The notes under the pieces were generated by a model. The model did no database searches, was not told the DNA's origin, and saw nothing but the letters and a program-made list of their open reading frames with translations. A stretch of 64,000 bases of DNA from an uncultured Photobacterium sp. Its GTDB lineage: Bacteria; Pseudomonadota; Gammaproteobacteria; Enterobacterales; Vibrionaceae. A program made the translations under genes and the position numbers. Positions 1 to 7,496 of the stretch are shown piece by piece (position 1 is the stretch's first letter; each line of letters opens with the position of its first letter). The stretch is from contig NZ_CAMRAN010000001.1 in the NCBI RefSeq assembly GCF_947039875.1, positions 1 to 64,000 on the forward strand. The letters are read 5' to 3'.

Positions 1-47
1 TGGTAGTGTGGGGTCTCCCCATGTGAGAGTAGGACATCGCCAGGCTC
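1..47 (+). rRNA. rrf: 5S ribosomal RNA, 3' end only (cut by window edge)
   Basis: The first bases match the conserved 3' third of gammaproteobacterial 5S rRNA (GGTAGTGTGGGGTCTCCCC, then the GAGAGTAGGACATCG block). The 5' part lies outside the window. Its 3' strand of helix I reads CGCCAGGC, which differs from the copy that follows. Aligning with that copy puts the end near base 47. Confidence 0.93.
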
Positions 48-93
48 AAATTTATATTATTGTTATTAATTTAACAGTAATAGACACAGAATT

Positions 94-213
94 TACTTAG
101 CAACCATAGCGCAGCGGTACCACCTGATCCCATGCCGAACTCAGAAGTGAAACGTTGTAGCGCCGATGGTAGTGTGGGGTCTCCCCATGTGAGAGTAGGA
201 CATTGCTAAGTTT
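94..213 (+). rRNA. rrf: 5S ribosomal RNA, second tandem copy
   Basis: This is a full-length 120-nt 5S gene. It carries the CACCTGATCCCATGCCGAAC core, the AGAAGTGAAACG segment and the 3' GAGAGTAGGACATTG block. The termini pair as helix I (ACTTAGCAA with TTGCTAAGT). It lies about 46 nt after the preceding 5S end, so the operon ends 5S-5S-tRNA-Asp. Helix I differs from the first copy on the visible 3' strand, and the 5' strand here fits that change. Boundaries are inferred from helix I and the usual 120-nt length. Confidence 0.95.
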
Positions 214-243
214 CAAATTGCTTAAATGCTGAATAGACACTGC

Positions 244-320
244 GGAGTGGTAGTTCAGTTGGTTAGAATACCGGCCTGTCACGCCGGGGGTCGCGGGTTC
301 GAGTCCCGTCCACTCCGCCA
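244..320 (+). tRNA. tRNA-Asp (GTC)
   Basis: A 77-nt cloverleaf with encoded CCA. The acceptor stem is GGAGTGG with CCACTCC, followed by GCCA. The D-arm contains TAGTTCAGTTGGTTAGAAT, the anticodon GTC is at 278-280 in an intact CCGGC/GCCGG stem, and the T-loop is GTTCGAGTC. It sits 30 nt after the last 5S and is probably cut from the rRNA precursor. Distal tRNA-Asp is a familiar arrangement in gammaproteobacterial rrn operons. Confidence 0.98.
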
Positions 321-332
321 TTATTGAAGAAG

Positions 333-360
333 CCTGAATCTAACGATTCAGGTTTTTTTT
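333..360 (+). terminator. Rho-independent terminator of the rRNA operon
   Basis: An 8-bp hairpin (CCTGAATC, loop TAAC, GATTCAGG) is followed directly by eight T, 13 nt after the tRNA CCA end. Near-identical hairpins recur at 545, 710 and 922 after each decayed tRNA copy. Confidence 0.93.
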
Positions 361-399
361 CGTCTGTATAAAAGTAAGATGATGCAGAATAGACACTGC

Positions 400-529
400 G
401 GAGTGGTAGTTCAGTTGGTTCGACTTTTTATTGAGAAGCTTAGCGGCCAGTCACGACTATTATTTGATGGAAAATAGCCGCGCTGATGCTCTGGTTGTAA
501 TGCTAGTCATGGCAAGTTCCGTCCACTTC
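400..529 (+). pseudogene. Decayed tRNA-Asp copy 1 (130 nt, acceptor stem kept)
   Basis: The first 21 nt are identical to the 5' part of tRNA-Asp (acceptor strand plus D-arm). The 3' end CCACTTC can still pair with GGAGTGG through one G-U wobble, but GCCA is replaced by ACAT. The T-arm and anticodon stem are replaced by about 80 nt of unrelated sequence. It cannot be a working tRNA. It could be processed or expressed as a tRNA-like small RNA, since it is followed by the terminator at 545-572. Confidence 0.75.
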
Positions 530-544
530 ACATTATTAAAGAAA

Positions 545-572
545 CCTGAATTTAATGATTCAGGTTTTTTTT
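545..572 (+). terminator. Terminator after decayed tRNA-Asp copy 1
   Basis: Hairpin CCTGAATT/GATTCAGG with one G-T wobble position and an 8-T tail. It is a near copy of the terminator at 333. Confidence 0.85.
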
Positions 573-594
573 GTCTGTAGGAAATGATAACGAT

Positions 595-694
595 CGTGTG
601 GTAGTTCAGTTGGTTAGGCTTTTTATTGGGAAGCTTAGCGGCCAGTCACGCCGAGGGCGCGCTGATTTTCGGAATGGCAAGTCCCGTCCACTTC
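595..694 (+). pseudogene. Decayed tRNA-Asp copy 2 (about 100 nt)
   Basis: The D-arm (GTAGTTCAGTTGGTTAGG) and the 3' GTCCCGTCCACTTC are kept, while the 5' acceptor strand is degraded. Between them GGCCAGTCACGCCGAGGG still resembles the tRNA-Asp anticodon arm. A roughly 17-nt insert (CTTTTTATTGGGAAGCTTAG region) lies after the D-arm. This copy is closer to the parental tRNA than the two 130-nt copies, so it may be an intermediate. Confidence 0.7.
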
Positions 695-709
695 ACATTA
701 TTGAAGAAA

Positions 710-737
710 CCTGAATCTAACGATTCAGGTTTTTTTT
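710..737 (+). terminator. Terminator after decayed tRNA-Asp copy 2
   Basis: Hairpin CCTGAATC-TAAC-GATTCAGG with eight T, identical to the terminator at 333-360. Confidence 0.88.
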
Positions 738-776
738 CGTCTGTATAAAAGTAAGATGATGCAGAATAGACACTGT

Positions 777-906
777 GGAGTGGTAGTTCAGTTGGTTAGG
801 TTTTTTATTGGGAAGCTTAGCGGCCAGTCACGACTATTATTTGATGGAAAATGGCCGCGCTGATGCTCTGGTTGTAATGCTAGTCATGGCAAGTCCCGTC
901 CACTTC
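777..906 (+). pseudogene. Decayed tRNA-Asp copy 3 (130 nt, acceptor stem kept)
   Basis: It has the same length and layout as copy 1. An intact GGAGTGG 5' strand and D-arm are joined through a long insert to GTCCCGTCCACTTC, which can close the acceptor stem with one G-U pair. The insert is nearly identical to that of copy 1 and contains a possible internal stem (GCGGCCA with TGGCCGC). The keeping of both arms in copies 1 and 3 suggests duplication after decay or selection on the fold. Confidence 0.75.
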
Positions 907-921
907 ACATTACTGAAGAAA

Positions 922-949
922 CCTGAATCTAACAATTCAGGTTTTTTTT
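922..949 (+). terminator. Terminator after decayed tRNA-Asp copy 3
   Basis: Hairpin CCTGAATC/AATTCAGG with one mismatch next to the loop, then eight T. It is the last terminator of the array and stops transcription just before the convergent minus-strand gene ending at 963. Confidence 0.85.
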
Positions 950-962
950 CGTCTGTAGAAAA

Positions 963-1349
963 CTACTTCAATTCATAGAAGCCAGTGTGAAAGATTTCAT
1001 GTTGCTGTTGGTCACTAATATCTCGGCGACGTGCACGATAACGTGAAACAAAATAAGTAATAACGACAGAGAAAAGGGCATAAGCGATAAGGAATGTTAG
1101 CGGTGAATGGATTATTTTGGCAGAAAAGACCCAAATAACACCTGTAACTGTAATAGCGAGTTTCGTCAATGCGGCAACAACTAAAAAACTCATCGCATAT
1201 TGTGGTCGACGAATAGCTTGGTAAGCAATTAAATAGCTACAACTGACAGCAACAATCGCCAGTGTAAACCCAACTGAGAATGAATGAAAATGTTCGCTAA
1301 ATAACATGGCGAGCGCGATCATAGTGACAGCAATGATGGCCTTTTTCAT
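963..1349 (-). CDS. Small four-helix membrane protein, function unknown
   Basis: 128 residues with a good ribosome binding site (AAGGAG, 6 nt before ATG). Four hydrophobic segments are visible, roughly residues 3-19, 26-46, 52-77 and 84-104, then a basic RYRARRR stretch and a polar tail. The last two helices, joined by a short loop, loosely recall AtpI-like proteins, but no F1Fo operon is nearby and I do not assign that function. It stands alone, convergent with the rRNA repeat array and separated by a terminator from the chitobiose operon. Real gene likely; role not recognised. Confidence 0.7.
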   Translation of the reverse strand: MKKAIIAVTMIALAMLFSEHFHSFSVGFTLAIVAVSCSYLIAYQAIRRPQYAMSFLVVAALTKLAITVTGVIWVFSAKIIHSPLTFLIAYALFSVVITYFVSRYRARRRDISDQQQHEIFHTGFYELK

Positions 1350-1528
1350 AACAACTCCTTACCTTACGCAGAAAGTTTTATTTGTTGAGATAAGCATGGA
1401 CCTTAATTAGCTAATTGTATGTGACGTGATGCGTTTTTTGATTAATTGATAATATCAATAGTGTGGTTTGTGACCAATGATTGGTTATTGTTAATTGGAG
1501 GCTTTCAACAACGTTGTAACAAAGAAAA

Positions 1529-1548
1529 GGGTAGTCAAAAGACTACCC
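1529..1548 (-). terminator. Terminator of the chitobiose operon
   Basis: A perfect 8-bp stem (GGGTAGTC, AAAA loop, GACTACCC). On the minus strand it is followed by TTTTCTTTG. It lies about 90 nt past the stop of the phosphohexomutase gene. Confidence 0.85.
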
Positions 1549-1634
1549 TGTGGCAAAGATCATAACAACTGATCTGCACAATGTAACAGCTATAAGGCGT
1601 GTTACTAGGACTTAGCAATGAAAATAACTAACTG

Positions 1635-3047
1635 TTATACCGAAAGAAATTGTTTAAATTGCAGTAAAACTGCTTCTGCTTGAGTTTGATCTTCCATTTC
1701 TACAAATAAACGCAGTAAAGGCTCTGTGCCAGAGAAACGCGCTATCGCCCAGCCACCATTTTTAAAGTAAACCTTGGCACCATCGGCGTAACTGACTTTT
1801 TCGATGTCATAATCAAATTCAGGCAGTGATTTTTCGATATAAATTTTATTATAAAGACGTTCACGCTCTGCGGCTTTAAAGGTACAGTCACCTTCGGCGG
1901 TATAGGCATAACCAAAACGGCTATAGATTTCATCTAATAGCTCAGATAATTTTTTACCGGTTGAGCTGATCATTTCAACTAATAGGCTCGATGCGAAAAT
2001 GCCATCTTTACCCTTGATATGGCCACGAATAGTGAGGCCACCAGAGCTTTCACCGCCAAGTAATGAGTCATCAGCTTCCATTTGAGAACTGATATGCTTA
2101 AAGCCAACCGGTACTTCAAAGGATTTTTCGCCATAAGCTGCAGCGACTTTATCAAGAAGGTGAGTGGTTGCGATATTACGTACTACAGAGCCTTTCCAGC
2201 CTTTGTATTCAAGTAGGTAGTAATACAGCAGTAATAGCACTTCATTAGGATGAATAAAGTTACCTTTTTCATCAATGATACCTAAACGGTCGGCATCGCC
2301 ATCAGTACCGATACCAATATCATAACCTTCTTGAGCCACTAAATGTTTAAGGCGGTAAAGCGTTGCCGCACTTGGTGATGGCATTAGGCCGCCAAAGCCT
2401 GGATTTTCACCATCGTTGATAACATCAACATCACAACGACCAGTGATCAATACGGTTTGTAAGGCATTTTTTGCCACACCAAACATAGGGTCAATAAGAA
2501 CGCGTAGGTTAGCTTTTTTAATTGCGTCTAAATCAAGTAAAGAAATGACCGAGTCAACGAACTCGTTCATTGGATTGATGATTTCAATTAATTGATCACG
2601 TTGAGCTTGTTCGAAATCGACATGTTTAATATCGGCTACGGTTAATACTGAAATTTGTTGTTCAATTTTTTGAGTAATAATTTCATCAGCATCTCGACCG
2701 CCTTCGATAAAGACTTTAATGCCGTTATAGTCCGCAGGGTTATGCGAGGCAGTAATACAAGCAGAGTAAGTTGCACCTGTTTGTTTGGCTTTAAACATAA
2801 CAATGGGTGTTGGTACAAAGCGGTTGATAAAGCTACATTTGATATTGTTTCCTGCTAATACTTCAGCAAACCATGTCGCGGCTTTATCTGATAAAAAGCG
2901 ACGGTCATAGCCGATAATAAAACCATTTTCTGTTACTGATTCTGTGATCATGATGTTAGCAATAGCTTGTGCTACTAAACGTACATTAGCTTGAGTGAAC
3001 TCTTCGCCAATAAAGGCACGCCAACCACCGGTTCCAAATTGAATCAT
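1635..3047 (-). CDS. Phosphoglucomutase/phosphomannomutase family phosphohexomutase of the chitobiose operon
   Basis: 470 residues of the alpha-D-phosphohexomutase superfamily. The phosphoserine motif TASHNP has its Ser at residue 101, the metal loop DGDADR is at 249-254, the sugar-binding GGESSGG loop follows, and the C-terminal phosphate-binding RFSGTEPLLR is near the end. In this context it probably interconverts the hexosamine 1-phosphate released by the chitobiose phosphorylase and the 6-phosphate (inference). It is the last gene of the minus-strand operon, in the same place as its V. cholerae counterpart. RBS AGGAG is 7 nt before ATG. The leaky hairpin upstream (3082-3101) may lower its expression. 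Confidence 0.9.
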   Translation of the reverse strand: MIQFGTGGWRAFIGEEFTQANVRLVAQAIANIMITESVTENGFIIGYDRRFLSDKAATWFAEVLAGNNIKCSFINRFVPTPIVMFKAKQTGATYSACITASHNPADYNGIKVFIEGGRDADEIITQKIEQQISVLTVADIKHVDFEQAQRDQLIEIINPMNEFVDSVISLLDLDAIKKANLRVLIDPMFGVAKNALQTVLITGRCDVDVINDGENPGFGGLMPSPSAATLYRLKHLVAQEGYDIGIGTDGDADRLGIIDEKGNFIHPNEVLLLLYYYLLEYKGWKGSVVRNIATTHLLDKVAAAYGEKSFEVPVGFKHISSQMEADDSLLGGESSGGLTIRGHIKGKDGIFASSLLVEMISSTGKKLSELLDEIYSRFGYAYTAEGDCTFKAAERERLYNKIYIEKSLPEFDYDIEKVSYADGAKVYFKNGGWAIARFSGTEPLLRLFVEMEDQTQAEAVLLQFKQFLSV

Positions 3048-3081
3048 GGAGGAACTCCTATTTCTCTCGCAAAATAAAATA

Positions 3082-3101
3082 GGGGAGTAAATCCACTCCC
3101 C
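3082..3101 (-). terminator. Intercistronic hairpin, possibly a leaky terminator
   Basis: A 7-bp GC-rich stem (GGGGAGT with ACTCCCC, 6-nt loop) lies between the phosphorylase stop and the mutase start. On the minus strand it is followed by TATTTTATTTTG, a broken T tract. It could terminate partly, or protect upstream mRNA from 3' decay. Confidence 0.55.
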
Positions 3102-3110
3102 GAAAAGTGA

Positions 3111-5516
3111 TTAGCCCATTACGACCATAACAGTATTCACAGAACCTTCAGCTTGGGGCGCTATTGCACCTTCGACTGACTGACCGTTAAGCGTGATAGA
3201 TTTAATCCCCTTGCTGACATGATCTGGGTTAGTAACATTAATTGTGTATGTTGCCCCTCGCCACTCACGCGTTACTTCAAATCCTGGCCATTCAGTTGGA
3301 ATACATGGATTAATAGTTAAACCATCAAAGCCTGTTTGAATACCTAGAATAAAGTTAGTCACGGCAAAGTAAGCCCAACCAGACGTACCTGTTAACCATG
3401 GATGGTTGGCACGACCATGATCTTGGTGATCGCGGCCCATGATAAATTGCACGTAAGAATAAGGTTCAGCTAGGCGTGTTTCAATCATGTCGTTTTGGTT
3501 GTATGGGTTAAGTGCATCATAGAACTTCATTGCACGGTCGCCACGGCCTAGTTTTGCTTCTGCTACCCATGCCCAAGGGTTTGGATGTGAGAAGATAGCG
3601 CCATTTTCTTTAACGCCTTGGTATACACGGGTTACAAAACCAATGTCGTCGTTAGGGGTTGAGAATGAGGGTGCATTGAGGTGTAAGCCAAACTCTGAAT
3701 AAAGATTTTCATCAACCGCATCCATTGCTTGTTCACCACGATCTTGTGATGCCATACCTGATAGAACAGCAAGAGTATTTGACTCAAGGTGAATACGACC
3801 TTCAGTTTGTTGCGCGGTACCTATCTTGTCGCCATTTTTGGTTAAACCACGAATGTACCAGCCACCTTCGTCATCCCATAAATGGGTTTCACAGGCTTCA
3901 CGAACATTGGCAGCCATTTCAGTGTATTTTTCAATATCGGCTGTTTTACCTTGGTATTTAGCCAGTTGAATAAATTCTTGTAGTGCCCAGAAGTGAAGGA
4001 ACGAGACCATTGCTGATTCACCGCCACCTAAGTTTAGGCAGTCATTCCAATCGGCGCGTAGACCTTTACAGATACCGGTTTGGCCAACATATTTAGCGGA
4101 GAAATCAAGTGCTGCTTTCATGTGATCATAAACAGTTGCATTACCACCATCAGCGTATGGGATCACTTCATCAAGGAAGCTTTCTTCGCCAGTTTCTGTC
4201 ACGTACTTACAGATAGTAGGGACTAACCATAGGTGGTCATCTGAACACGTATCATCAATACCGTGGATCTTATCGGCATCACTTGGGGTTGGAACAACTG
4301 TTGGCGATTTTGATGGCTTAACATCGGCCATTTCTGGATCGAACCAATCAGGATCAAACAGGTGTAAACCGTAACCCGCTTTAACTTGGCCACGAAGCAG
4401 ATCAACTAAGCGCTTACGTGTCATTGCTGGGTTTGAATGTGGTACTGAGATCGCATCTTGAGCTGTATCACGGTAACCAAGACCTGTACGCCCGCCCACT
4501 TCGATAAACGAAGCAAAACGTGACCATACAACACACGTTTCTGCTTGGTATAGCGTCCAAGTGTTGATCATGGTGTCTAAGCCTTCGTTTGGCGACGTGA
4601 CTTTAAATTTATTACAACGGCTTTCCCAATGGTGTTTGATTTCTGCAAATGCAGCATCAACGGCAGCGCTATCTTGGTATTTTTGACGTAGACGTTGGCC
4701 TTCGTTTTTACCAATACCTAGAATGTAGTTAAAGCGCACTTCTTCACCCGGTTGAAGGGTGAATTGTTTGTGTAGAGAACCACAATGGTTGTAACAGGTT
4801 TGCACGTGATTAGAACAACGGCCTTTTTCAACCGCAATTGGGTTTGATTCATCACGGTATGCACCGATAAAAGTATCACGCTGACCATCATAGCTATCAG
4901 GGGCAAAGCTTGATGCTAGGTAGTAGTAACCTTCTTTTTCTTTGGTGTTGTAATATAAGTCGTACTCAATCACGCCATCTTCATAAGATGTACCTGCAGA
5001 GTAAAGACTCATCTGGTGGTTTTGGTTGTCAGATTGAATGTGACTAAACGAGAATTCAACAAAAGAGAATGCGCTAATTGTACGCACTTCATCAGTGGTG
5101 TTTTTTAGTACAACATCCCAAATTTCAGCATCTTCACCAATCGGTACAAAGAGTGTTTTCTGTGCAGCAATACCGTTGTACTCACATGCAAATTTTGAGT
5201 ATGACAAGCCGTGACGCACTTCATATTTTGCTTCATCAAGACTTTTTGCTACTGGCTGCCATGAAATAGACCAGTAATCACCCGTTGCATCATCGCGTAG
5301 GTAAACATAGTGTCCAGGGCGATCAAATGTCGCGTTAGGACGGAACTTGGTCACACGATTGTATTCTGGTGACTTATAGAAAGAGTAACCACCCGCATTT
5401 TGTGAAATCACTGTGCAGAACTTTTCAGTACCAAGATAGTTGGTCCATGGTGCTGGGACATCAGGTCGAGTGATAACGTACTCTCTGTTGTCGTTGTCAA
5501 AATAACCGTATTTCAT
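3111..5516 (-). CDS. chbP: N,N'-diacetylchitobiose phosphorylase (GH94)
   Basis: 801 residues, the same length as I recall for the Vibrio enzyme. It phosphorolyses (GlcNAc)2 in the cytoplasm to GlcNAc-1-phosphate and GlcNAc, saving one ATP. The GH94 layout is visible: an N-terminal beta-sandwich starting MKYGYFDNDNREYVITRPD, a helical linker, then an (alpha/alpha)6 barrel. The catalytic acid fits D492, the second Asp of RADWNDCLNL, matching the position reported for the V. proteolyticus enzyme. SGWAYFAVTNFILGIQ and GLTINPCIPTEWPGF are typical of the family's C-terminal part. There is no signal peptide. RBS AAGGAT precedes ATG. It lies between the GH20 and mutase genes of the chitobiose operon. 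Confidence 0.95.
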   Translation of the reverse strand: MKYGYFDNDNREYVITRPDVPAPWTNYLGTEKFCTVISQNAGGYSFYKSPEYNRVTKFRPNATFDRPGHYVYLRDDATGDYWSISWQPVAKSLDEAKYEVRHGLSYSKFACEYNGIAAQKTLFVPIGEDAEIWDVVLKNTTDEVRTISAFSFVEFSFSHIQSDNQNHQMSLYSAGTSYEDGVIEYDLYYNTKEKEGYYYLASSFAPDSYDGQRDTFIGAYRDESNPIAVEKGRCSNHVQTCYNHCGSLHKQFTLQPGEEVRFNYILGIGKNEGQRLRQKYQDSAAVDAAFAEIKHHWESRCNKFKVTSPNEGLDTMINTWTLYQAETCVVWSRFASFIEVGGRTGLGYRDTAQDAISVPHSNPAMTRKRLVDLLRGQVKAGYGLHLFDPDWFDPEMADVKPSKSPTVVPTPSDADKIHGIDDTCSDDHLWLVPTICKYVTETGEESFLDEVIPYADGGNATVYDHMKAALDFSAKYVGQTGICKGLRADWNDCLNLGGGESAMVSFLHFWALQEFIQLAKYQGKTADIEKYTEMAANVREACETHLWDDEGGWYIRGLTKNGDKIGTAQQTEGRIHLESNTLAVLSGMASQDRGEQAMDAVDENLYSEFGLHLNAPSFSTPNDDIGFVTRVYQGVKENGAIFSHPNPWAWVAEAKLGRGDRAMKFYDALNPYNQNDMIETRLAEPYSYVQFIMGRDHQDHGRANHPWLTGTSGWAYFAVTNFILGIQTGFDGLTINPCIPTEWPGFEVTREWRGATYTINVTNPDHVSKGIKSITLNGQSVEGAIAPQAEGSVNTVMVVMG

Positions 5517-5557
5517 TATTTCTAATCCTTAAAATATTCACTTTACTGTGTGCGTGG

Positions 5558-7486
5558 TTATTCACAGTGGCGGTAATTAATGCCCGCCTTGTCTAGATAG
5601 TTAAGTTGACCTTTTAAGCGAGCTTTAAAGTCATCCCAGTTACGATGTTGTGGTGTGCTCCAGCAGATCTCCGATACCGCTAGTAAGCGCGGATAAATCA
5701 TATATTCAAATCGGCTTTGGTTATTTATTAATTCTGACCAAAGTGCCGTTTGAATGCCTAAAATGTGCTGTCGCTCAGAATTTTCCGAAGCGATCATGCT
5801 AAGTGGGTGATAATTGTAAACTTTATCTAAGGTTAACTTGCCAGCCCAATCGACACCTGCTTCATCTGCAGAGTAACCTTGAGCAAGGTCGAGGTAGGTA
5901 GATTGCGCAGGTTGCATTACGACATCAAACCCATTTTTGACGCATTCAAGCCCCGCTTCTTCGCTAAGCCAAGAAAAAATCACGGTGTTTTTACTGACTT
6001 TATTGCCATGGGTGGCTTCTTCCCAACCCATCATTCGTTTGCCCTTATCACGTAATACTTGCTCAGCAAAACGTAATATATGGCCTTGAAGTTCCATTGG
6101 ATCGTGGTAGTTGTTGTCTGCCATTAATTGTTGGCAAGCCACACTGTCAGACCACACACCTTTTGGTACTTCATCTGCGCCAATATGTACAAATGGAGCA
6201 GGGAATAGAGCACAAATTTCATCCAATACTGTTTGAATAAAGGTGTAAGTTCCGGCTAATGCTGGTGATAAAACATTGTCAGGGTAGTTTTGAATGCTGC
6301 GATATACCGAATGATCATCGGGATCTTTTAATAGTTCAGGCAAGGATAAAATGGCGGCGCGGCAGTGACCTGGCATATCAATTTCAGGAATAATAGTGAT
6401 ACCGCGATCGCTGGCGTAAGCAATAACATCACGAATGTCTTGCTTGGTATAGAAACCACCATAACGTTGATCAATATGACTAAATTGTGGCACGATAACT
6501 TCATTTGGACCACGCCAGGCACCAATTTCAGTTAATTGAGGGTAGGCATCAATTTCAATGCGCCAACCTTCATCATCGGTTAGATGCCAATGGAAAGTAT
6601 TAAATTTATAGCGTGCTAGATGATCTAATAGATGTTTAATACGATCGACGGGGTGAAAATGACGTCCACAGTCAAGCATCATGCCGCGGTAGCCATAATG
6701 TGGTTGATCGGTAATTTCTACCATTGGTACGCAATAAGTCGCATTAGCCACATGACTTGGACTATTAGGTAATAATTGTAATAACGTTGAGGTCGCATGC
6801 ACAAACCCTGTTGCAGAGCTGGCTTGAATCCAAATATTATCGCTTTCAATCAATAACTGATAACCGTGTTCGATAATGTCATTGCTAACGTGATAATGAA
6901 TATTCCCCTGAGGGTGAATTGGCATTGTTTCATTAAAATGTTTTTTACATTCAGTACTTAACCAATTGATAGCCCCTTGCGCTAAAGCTGGTGGCGTTTC
7001 AATTGCAGTTGTTTGATTAAAAACAAATTCACCGTGAAGACGAGTTAACTGGTTCGGTTGTGGAATTAATGCAATATCACAACCGACGTTAGGTAATGGG
7101 GTACAGTAACGCTCGATCGACTCTTGATCTAAATTAATTGCGGTGGTGTAAACTTTTAATGGCGCAATCTGATGTTGGTCATTACCCAAAGCAATAAAGG
7201 CTTCACGAATACCATCATCATGAAGATTAAATGGCATGGTTCTCATGGTAAATTCAGTGTAAAAGTGCCCATTAGCCTCTAACGGCGGTAATTGTGATAG
7301 GCAACTGTAGCTACCCATTTGGCTAATCGTTCCCACCGAGACTGAAGCGGGATCAATGCAGCGGCTTATAAAAAAATACAATGACCATCCGTGCAATGCC
7401 TGATCGGTTAAGTTATGTAAACTTAACGCATAGCGGCAATAGCCTTTCGCTTTTTCTATTACTGTAAAATCAAGACGATAAGTCAT
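5558..7486 (-). CDS. Cytoplasmic beta-N-acetylhexosaminidase (GH20)
   Basis: 642 residues. The GH20 barrel begins near YGYRGMMLDCGRHFHP and contains FHWHLTDDEGWRIEI and the catalytic Asp-Glu pair D438-E439 in HIGADEVPKGVW. The N-terminal 200 or so residues form a carbohydrate-binding-like and GH20b-like region. There is no signal peptide, so it acts inside the cell, releasing GlcNAc from imported chitooligosaccharides or aryl and alkyl GlcNAc glycosides. Its counterpart in the V. cholerae chitobiose operon holds the same position. RBS AAGGA is 8 nt before ATG. It follows gspK after 10 nt, consistent with one transcript. Confidence 0.93.
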   Translation of the reverse strand: MTYRLDFTVIEKAKGYCRYALSLHNLTDQALHGWSLYFFISRCIDPASVSVGTISQMGSYSCLSQLPPLEANGHFYTEFTMRTMPFNLHDDGIREAFIALGNDQHQIAPLKVYTTAINLDQESIERYCTPLPNVGCDIALIPQPNQLTRLHGEFVFNQTTAIETPPALAQGAINWLSTECKKHFNETMPIHPQGNIHYHVSNDIIEHGYQLLIESDNIWIQASSATGFVHATSTLLQLLPNSPSHVANATYCVPMVEITDQPHYGYRGMMLDCGRHFHPVDRIKHLLDHLARYKFNTFHWHLTDDEGWRIEIDAYPQLTEIGAWRGPNEVIVPQFSHIDQRYGGFYTKQDIRDVIAYASDRGITIIPEIDMPGHCRAAILSLPELLKDPDDHSVYRSIQNYPDNVLSPALAGTYTFIQTVLDEICALFPAPFVHIGADEVPKGVWSDSVACQQLMADNNYHDPMELQGHILRFAEQVLRDKGKRMMGWEEATHGNKVSKNTVIFSWLSEEAGLECVKNGFDVVMQPAQSTYLDLAQGYSADEAGVDWAGKLTLDKVYNYHPLSMIASENSERQHILGIQTALWSELINNQSRFEYMIYPRLLAVSEICWSTPQHRNWDDFKARLKGQLNYLDKAGINYRHCE

Positions 7487-7496
7487 TTATGTTTCC

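Larger units (their letters stand above)
384..957 (+). repeat. Tandem rtT-like repeat array: three decayed tRNA-Asp units, each with a terminator
   Basis: After the functional tRNA-Asp and its terminator, the same module (spacer GATGCAGAATAGACACTG, tRNA 5' half, tRNA 3' acceptor strand, hairpin terminator) is repeated three times. Terminator hairpins start at 333, 545, 710 and 922, giving unit lengths of 212, 165 and 212. The spacer before the first and third units is nearly identical to the one before the real tRNA. Only the tRNA core has been replaced. The array recalls the rtT repeats after E. coli tyrT, which also carry tRNA 3' ends. That comparison is by analogy only. Confidence 0.85.

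Noticed and set aside
97..321. Open reading frame antisense to 5S rRNA and tRNA-Asp
   Set aside because: It lies entirely over structural RNA genes on the opposite strand; frames across rRNA/tRNA are a common artefact.
384..957. Phage or island attachment site from repeated tRNA 3' ends
   Set aside because: The repeats keep both tRNA ends plus the terminator, sit in tandem with short spacing, and no integrase or foreign gene is nearby.
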